A stretch of 64,000 nucleotides of DNA from Tilletia caries (taxonomy: Eukaryota > Basidiomycota > Exobasidiomycetes > Tilletiales > Tilletiaceae), in the NCBI GenBank assembly GCA_032718865.1, contig JALUTQ010000026.1, positions 1 through 64,000 on the forward strand. Reading direction: 5' to 3'. Below the pieces are notes generated by a model, which was given only the letters and a program-made list of their open reading frames with translations, was not told where the DNA came from and did not search any database. Below are positions 57,829-64,000 of this stretch, one piece after another (the stretch's first letter is position 1; each line of letters starts with the position of its first letter). A program made the translations under genes and the position numbers.

Positions 57829-59419
57829 TCAGGTCGAATAGATGGGTACACCTTCGAACGGTCGAAGGACGGAGCCAAAATCGAAGGTCGGCGAGCCGTC
57901 GGGACTGCTATTCCTGCTGGACGATCGGACTTGTACGACGATGAAGCGGGTGGTATTATCTAGCCTCACCCCAGAGCAGGAGGGGCAGAGTAAGGGAATG
58001 AAAACGGCGTAAGTGAAGACGACTCCCAGGGAAAGGAAGGGGGGACAAAGTCGTCCTCCGTTTTCTGCGCTCCATCAGCCCCAAAGATAAGACACTCACC
58101 CCGCTTATCCTCGATATGACGCCTAAGCACCGCAAGGCCGTACACCTCCGCGCACAGCTCGGCCCCGATCGCTGCTACGAGCGTCGGCGGAGCAATCGAA
58201 GACGAAGACGAGGAGGTAAGAGGGCGAGAAGATGATGCTGGCTTGTCCGTCGAGGGTGCCCGCCCCTCGTGGAAGGTAGGAGTCAGAGTCGAGCCACGAT
58301 GGTGCACGGCGTAGTCGTAGTCGTCCTTGAGCGCCATCTCGGCTGCGAGGGCTGTGGATGATACGGGCGTGGTGCGTGCGTGGGGTGTCCAGGTTTGGAG
58401 GAAGTGGGCGCATTGACCGAGGGCCTGTGAGAGGGGGGGGGGGTTGGATTGAAAGCGAGTCAGGGTTTCAGTAGTGGGTGTCAGGGACGAGGGGGGCTTC
58501 CCGAAGAGAGAGTAGGGGGGGTGCCAGATGGGGGGAAACTCACCTGTTCATGGCTAATCACCTGCCCCAGACATCTCAACTCTTCAAGCTCAAGCTCAAG
58601 CTCAAGCTCGCCGTCGAGCTTCTCTCCCAGCTCGATCGGACCTCCACTCGCATCCGCGTCCGTGTCCGCGTCCGTGTCCGCGTCCGCGTCCGTGTCCGTG
58701 CCCGGCCGTCCGTTGATCCCACCTTCTTCTATTGTTGTCTCTCGCCCCGCCTCCGGTCTATGCCCGTTCTGCTCCCCCACCCGCACCCCCGTCGCCGCAC
58801 CCGCCTTGCCCCACCGCGCAAGCTGGCGTAAGCGCTCCTTCGTGGCCCGGCCCGCAAGGAGGGTATGCGACACAGGCAACCGATACTCGCCCTTAATGAG
58901 CGCGTCCGCGTCCGCGTTCGAAGTCGGGGCTGGTCGGGCAGAAGGGTCGAGCGAGATACCCGCATGGCGGAGGGCGTCCAGCGTCTCGTGTACAGGGCCG
59001 AAGGTGCTGTTCTCGATGGGGAGGACGGCATATGCGCATCGCACCCCTTCTACGTCCGCGCTGCCTCCTGCTATTGACGAGCCCGGCAGTGAGCTCGCGC
59101 TCCCGTCCTCAACCAGGCCGTCCCCGTTCGCGACTCCGACTCCGGCTCCATTGACCTCCCCCGGCTTCGCCTTCGCCTTCGGTTTGGAGACAGCATCAAA
59201 CGCAGCCCGAAGCACGCTCGTGATCGTCACACACGGCACCAGCTCGACCTCCCCTCCTGCCCCTGTCCCCCTCCGCCGTGGCGATACCGAGGCCGAGTCA
59301 GGATCGAAGACGGCACGGGCCACGCTGTGGGAGTACGTCCCGCGCGGACCGAGGTAGAACGCGCGCAAGGAGGGGACCGCATTCACGTCGAGAGCGGAGC
59401 TTCTTGAGGTTGAGGCCAT
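57829..59419 (-). CDS. PHA2: Prephenate dehydratase, apparently without ACT domain
   Basis: It converts prephenate to phenylpyruvate in phenylalanine synthesis. The minus-strand exons are 59419-58544, 58424-58100 and 57959-57829, giving 1332 nt (443 aa) with matching phases. The catalytic domain shows YLGPRGTYSH, VLPIENSTFGPVHETLD, VSHEQALGQCAHFL and the closing DNTTRFIVV. It is stretched by low-complexity insertions, notably Asp/Thr/Ala repeats from GTGTCCGCGTCC-type DNA near 58650-58700 and an ELELELELEEL run near 58585-58620. After the catalytic domain only about 35 residues remain before the stop, too few for the usual ACT feedback domain. In-frame ATGs lie further upstream. The start at 59419 was chosen because it is closest to the conserved domain. 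Confidence 0.88.
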
Positions 59420-59792
59420 CGTGCGTGCTGATCGTGATCGCGTCGCTGCTGTGCTTCCATACACTCGGACCGCTACCGAAGCTCGTCGTCGTCGTCGTGC
59501 CAGGCAAGAAGTGATGGACATCATGCTGGACCGCATTCCATTCACGAGTACCATGTATGCTGATGGGCTGATGGTCAACTCAGATGCTGTGTATCTTCCC
59601 GTCTTTCCAGTGAGTGCGAGTGAGTTTATGAGAGGATGCTTGCATTGAAACAGAGAGAGAAGGAAAAGGGCCAAGCTGGGACCAGCGAGTATGGGGGCAT
59701 GCGACATGAGATGACGATGGACAGAGAGTCGAGTTGAATATGATGATGAATGAATGGAGGGGGAGGGGGAGAGTTCCGTAAACTCGCTCCGT

Positions 59793-61153
59793 TCAGCACC
59801 AGGTGGCGGGTCGCTTGGCGGCGTAGGTGCCCGGGGCGGTGGACCGACGGTGAGGCAGGGGGAAGCGAAGCTGCGGGGCCAACAGCTGCTTAATGTATGG
59901 CCGACGCACATCGCTCGTCTTCTCAAGCTCGACGACCTTCAAGATGTGAATCGAGGCGAACCGGGCCCGGTGGCGGGCAGCCATGTCCTGGTACAGGGTC
60001 TCCACGGCGTCCGAGCGGGACATGGTGCGGAACTCCTTGTACATGTTGTGCGTGCCGGAGCGGGAGTTGTACCGGAGCCAGATGCCAAAGTTCTTGACCT
60101 TGAGGGGCTTGGCCTCGTGGATGGCGTGCACGGCGACAATCTCACCGGTGGCCTTCTTCATCTTCCTGTGGGAGTTCGAGGGGTTCGCATGGAACAGGGG
60201 TGGGTCAGTCGTCGCGTTCGTACAATAACGGTAGGTGTGACTGTTCCGCCCTCCAGCTTCTGCGCCCGCTGCGATCGATGCTCTACTCCCGCATTCTGTG
60301 CTGGTCGACTGTGTGCGGCAGATCCCCAATGTTCGGCCTGCAAAAACCAATCCCTCCCGCGCAGAATGATCCAGCCCATCGCGCCCAGTCCACATTCCCC
60401 ACTCTCTCTCAACCACCACCAACCGCACCCATACGCCCGCTTCCCCCATCCCACCCCGACGCCCAAAAGAACAAGAGCAAGAAAAAGAAACGCACCTGAG
60501 CTGACGGACGAAGTACCAGAAGCGTGACTTTGCGACAGTGGTGTTGGGAGCAAAGATGCGCATGCGGTACAGAGTGGGCTCGGGGTCCCGCTCGGTAGGC
60601 AAGTGGCGGCCAATGACGAGGAATCTGCAAATAATCACCGAGAGAGAGAGAGAGAAGGGGAGTCAGCGATGGTATGTTGGGGACGCAGATGGGATGCGCA
60701 GAAGGCTTGCTGGGGGGAGGTCGGTTGGTGGAGGCGACGGCAGCAGGGAGCAGCAGGAGCAGTAGTGAAGTAGAGCGATCGTTCCGGCAGAATTCCGTTC
60801 GCGTCTGTTCCTCCGCATGTCGAATCGCGCCGTGTCTATCCCGCCCCGCGACCACTGCAGCGAGTAGCGCGTAGACCCTCCCTGTTTCCAGACGCATCCC
60901 GCCCCCGCCAGAGCGCCTATGAATAACAGCATTCGCAGCTTCCAGAGTACGGGGTTACTGCGCACTGCTTGATGTCGAGTCCGTCGATGTTGCTGCCGCT
61001 GTCGCCAATCCGCGTGGTGCTGCTGTCGACCGCGATGTGCTGCTACTCCTCCTGTTCGCTGCTGCTGCTGCTGCTGCCACCACCACCACCAGCGTCGCCC
61101 TGCTCGCGCCCGGCGGTGGGGTGGAGAGATACGCACTCTGTGAAGCGACCCAT
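59793..61153 (-). CDS. RPL20: 60S ribosomal protein eL20 (L18a)
   Basis: Exon 1 is only 17 nt (61153-61137, MGRFTE). It is separated by a 512-nt intron from exon 2 (60624-60496), then exon 3 (60165-59793). The total is 519 nt, 172 residues, the normal length for fungal eL20. Conserved blocks include VIGRHLPTE, FAPNTTVAKSRFWYF, ATGEIVAVHAI, NFGIWLRYNSRSGTHNMYKE and ARHRARFASI. The short first exon and long first intron are typical for ribosomal protein genes. I looked for a snoRNA in the long intron and saw none that I could support. It is divergent from the ubiquitin-eL40 gene. Confidence 0.97.
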
Positions 61154-62368
<1,215 letters not shown>

Positions 62369-63377
62369 TCGCTTTCGTCCCTCATCCCGTCGTATTCATC
62401 TCTTGTTGTCCTCAACTCTTGTCCACCCACGCTCACACACACCTACATGACCAAGCCCCCTTGCAAATCCCATGTACACTCTTCTTCCACACCCCCTTTT
62501 CTCTTTCTCTCTGTCTGATCTGAGACTGTGAGCTGCTTCGTGAATGTGTCGGGAGAGTTGCCTTTGACATGAACCAGCGGTTTGCCACTCGCTATACACC
62601 CTCAAGTTGAGCCGCATCCGTCCTCCCTTCTCCCGCCCGCTCGCGCTTGGGCCTCAGCAACACTCGCCCGTGGAAGAAGAAACACACCCCTGACTCACAC
62701 AAGTCAGTCAGTCAGTCAGTCAGTTAGGCGTCAGGTTCTGATGAAAATTCGTTGAATGGACATTGAGAAGGGAGGTTGATGATTGGGGGGGGGGGGAAAG
62801 GGAGATGTAGAGAAGGGAGGGGGAAGAGTCGGATGGAGGATGGATAGGGGTTGGTTCAATGAGAACCATTTGCTGGAGGGATGTGTGAGAGAGAGAGAGA
62901 GTCGTGACAGTTTTTTGGATGATGGGTGAGCGTTCTGGTTTTCCGGGTCCTGGGTGATGGGAGGGGGGCCGAGTGCTTGAGGAACAGAGAGAGAAAGGCG
63001 AGAGAAACATAGAGAGAAAGGCGGCGCGACCGGGAAGGAGAACAAGTAGACAAGGAGCGTCGTGAAGATGCGAGCGAGCGAGTACCGGAGAGGAGAGGAG
63101 AGGAGAGGAGAGGAGAGGAGAGGGGGGATGTCGTGTTCGTTTCGATGTCGTCAGAGCTCCTTCCTCCCCCCCCGTCTTCTTCGCCCCTCGTCCGTACCCT
63201 TCGACGGCCATAGAATCCACGTTGTCCCTTCCTGCCTTTCCCACATTCCCGCATTTACTTTCCACCTCGCACGGTCTCTTGCCCCCCTGTCGCGCACAAC
63301 CGCCACCGCCACTGTGCATCTTTTTTTTTTACGCGGGACATCTTCTTCCTGACGCGAGTCAAAGAGGAACGACGCGC
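62369..63377. other. 3' regions of ubiquitin-eL40 and actin, with microsatellites
   Basis: No gene was seen between these convergent genes. Simple repeats include GTCA units at about 62703-62722, a G10 run near 62787, GA repeats near 62890 and GGAGA units at about 63087-63122. Confidence 0.55.
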
Positions 63378-64000
63378 TTAGAAGCACTGCAGATAACAGA
63401 CAAGAGAAGGGTGGTGAGCAAAAAGAGAGTACCACTGCAGAGAACGAGAGAGAGCGAAAGAAACGAACCTTGCGGTGAACAATGCCAGGCCCAGACTCGT
63501 CGTACTCCTGCTTCGAGATCCACATCTGTTGGAACGTCGACAGCGAAGCCAGAATCGAACCACCGATCCAGACCGAGTACTTGCGCTCCGGGGGCGCGAC
63601 AATCTTGACCTTCATCGAGCCAGGGGTCAAGGTCTGGATCTCCTTCTGCATACGGTCAGAGATACCGGCGTACATGGTGGTGCCGCCGGACATGACGATG
63701 TTGCCGTACAGGTCCTTACGGATGTCGAGGTCGCACTTCATGATCGAGTTGTCTGTTTGTTTGTTTCAATCGATATCGAGTGAGTATGAAGCCAATCTGA
63801 GGAGGATACTATCTATAGACCTGGGCTAGGTAACTCACAGGTAGTCTCGTGGATACCGGCGGACTCGAGACCGAGGAAGGCGGGCTGGAAGAGAGCCTCG
63901 GGGCAGCGGAAGCTGTGGGGTCGAAGATGAACAGAGCGCAAGTGTGTCAGTTTGGTTGGTGATGAGCCTGTGAACGGGAAGTGGAGGAGGAGGGGGTGAG
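63378..64000 (-). CDS. ACT1: Actin, C-terminal part (5' end outside the window)
   Basis: Three exons are visible on the minus strand: 63912-63839, 63752-63469 and a 9-nt last exon 63386-63378 (CF-stop). The sequence is near-invariant actin: [69 protein letters not shown] and the C-terminus [11 protein letters not shown]. Phases match at both introns. An intron runs from 63913 to beyond the window, so the N-terminal part is missing. Actin forms cytoskeletal filaments. The gene marks the transition to conserved chromosomal sequence. Confidence 0.97.

Noticed and set aside
60625..61136. snoRNA in the long first intron of eL20
   Set aside because: Ribosomal protein introns often host snoRNAs, but I could not find a convincing C/D or H/ACA box arrangement by eye.

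Overview
This window is one end of a fungal chromosome. It opens with 143 bp of CCCTAA telomere repeats and runs inward to housekeeping genes (eL20, ubiquitin-eL40, actin). The gene style (many short GT-AG introns of about 50-110 nt, CTGAC-type branch points, GC-rich exons) together with a KDZ-transposase-associated cysteine-cluster gene and a six-LysM protein suggests a basidiomycete. I cannot name the species from sequence alone.

Layout. 1-9 kb: telomere, a small gene with one frame break, a six-exon cytochrome P450 on the minus strand, and long gene-poor sequence with decayed gene pieces. 9.6-18.4 kb: an LTR element (5-bp target duplication AAAAA, 285-bp LTRs) that has itself been hit repeatedly. 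A TA-flanked TIR element sits in its 5' LTR, a second TA-flanked TIR element sits in that, and a 598-bp MITE sits in the second. A fourth, hAT-like element splits its long ORF. 18.5-20 kb: a decayed host gene. 20.0-26.9 kb: a Ty3/gypsy element with two identical 274-bp LTRs and an unusual RNase H domain split by the integrase. 27.4-29.7 kb: a MITE and an ankyrin-repeat gene.

29.9-39.8 kb is a chitin locus. A GH18 chitinase with a CBM18 domain (minus) is divergent from a 10-exon gene (plus) for a secreted protein of about 1504 residues carrying six LysM domains, CBM18-like modules, two EF-hands and a PAN-like region. A 1236-bp TIR element of the same family as the one in the LTR lies inside the CBM18 exon of the chitinase, with potential splice sites at its ends. 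41-52.5 kb: a KDZ-associated CxC/SWIM gene, a convergent gene of unknown function, and a 6.5-kb hAT transposon (8-bp target duplication TCCTGAAT) that carries a 1239-aa transposase and a decayed host-like protein kinase.

52.8-64 kb is ordinary chromosome: a Ran1/Ksp1-like kinase, a prephenate dehydratase that appears to lack an ACT domain, eL20 and ubiquitin-eL40 as a divergent ribosomal pair, and the 3' part of actin.

A general caution: most frame breaks in both host genes and transposons of the 18-45 kb stretch fall exactly on runs of five identical bases (mostly T5/A5). This looks like either homopolymer miscalls or slippage mutations, so several genes called broken here may be intact.
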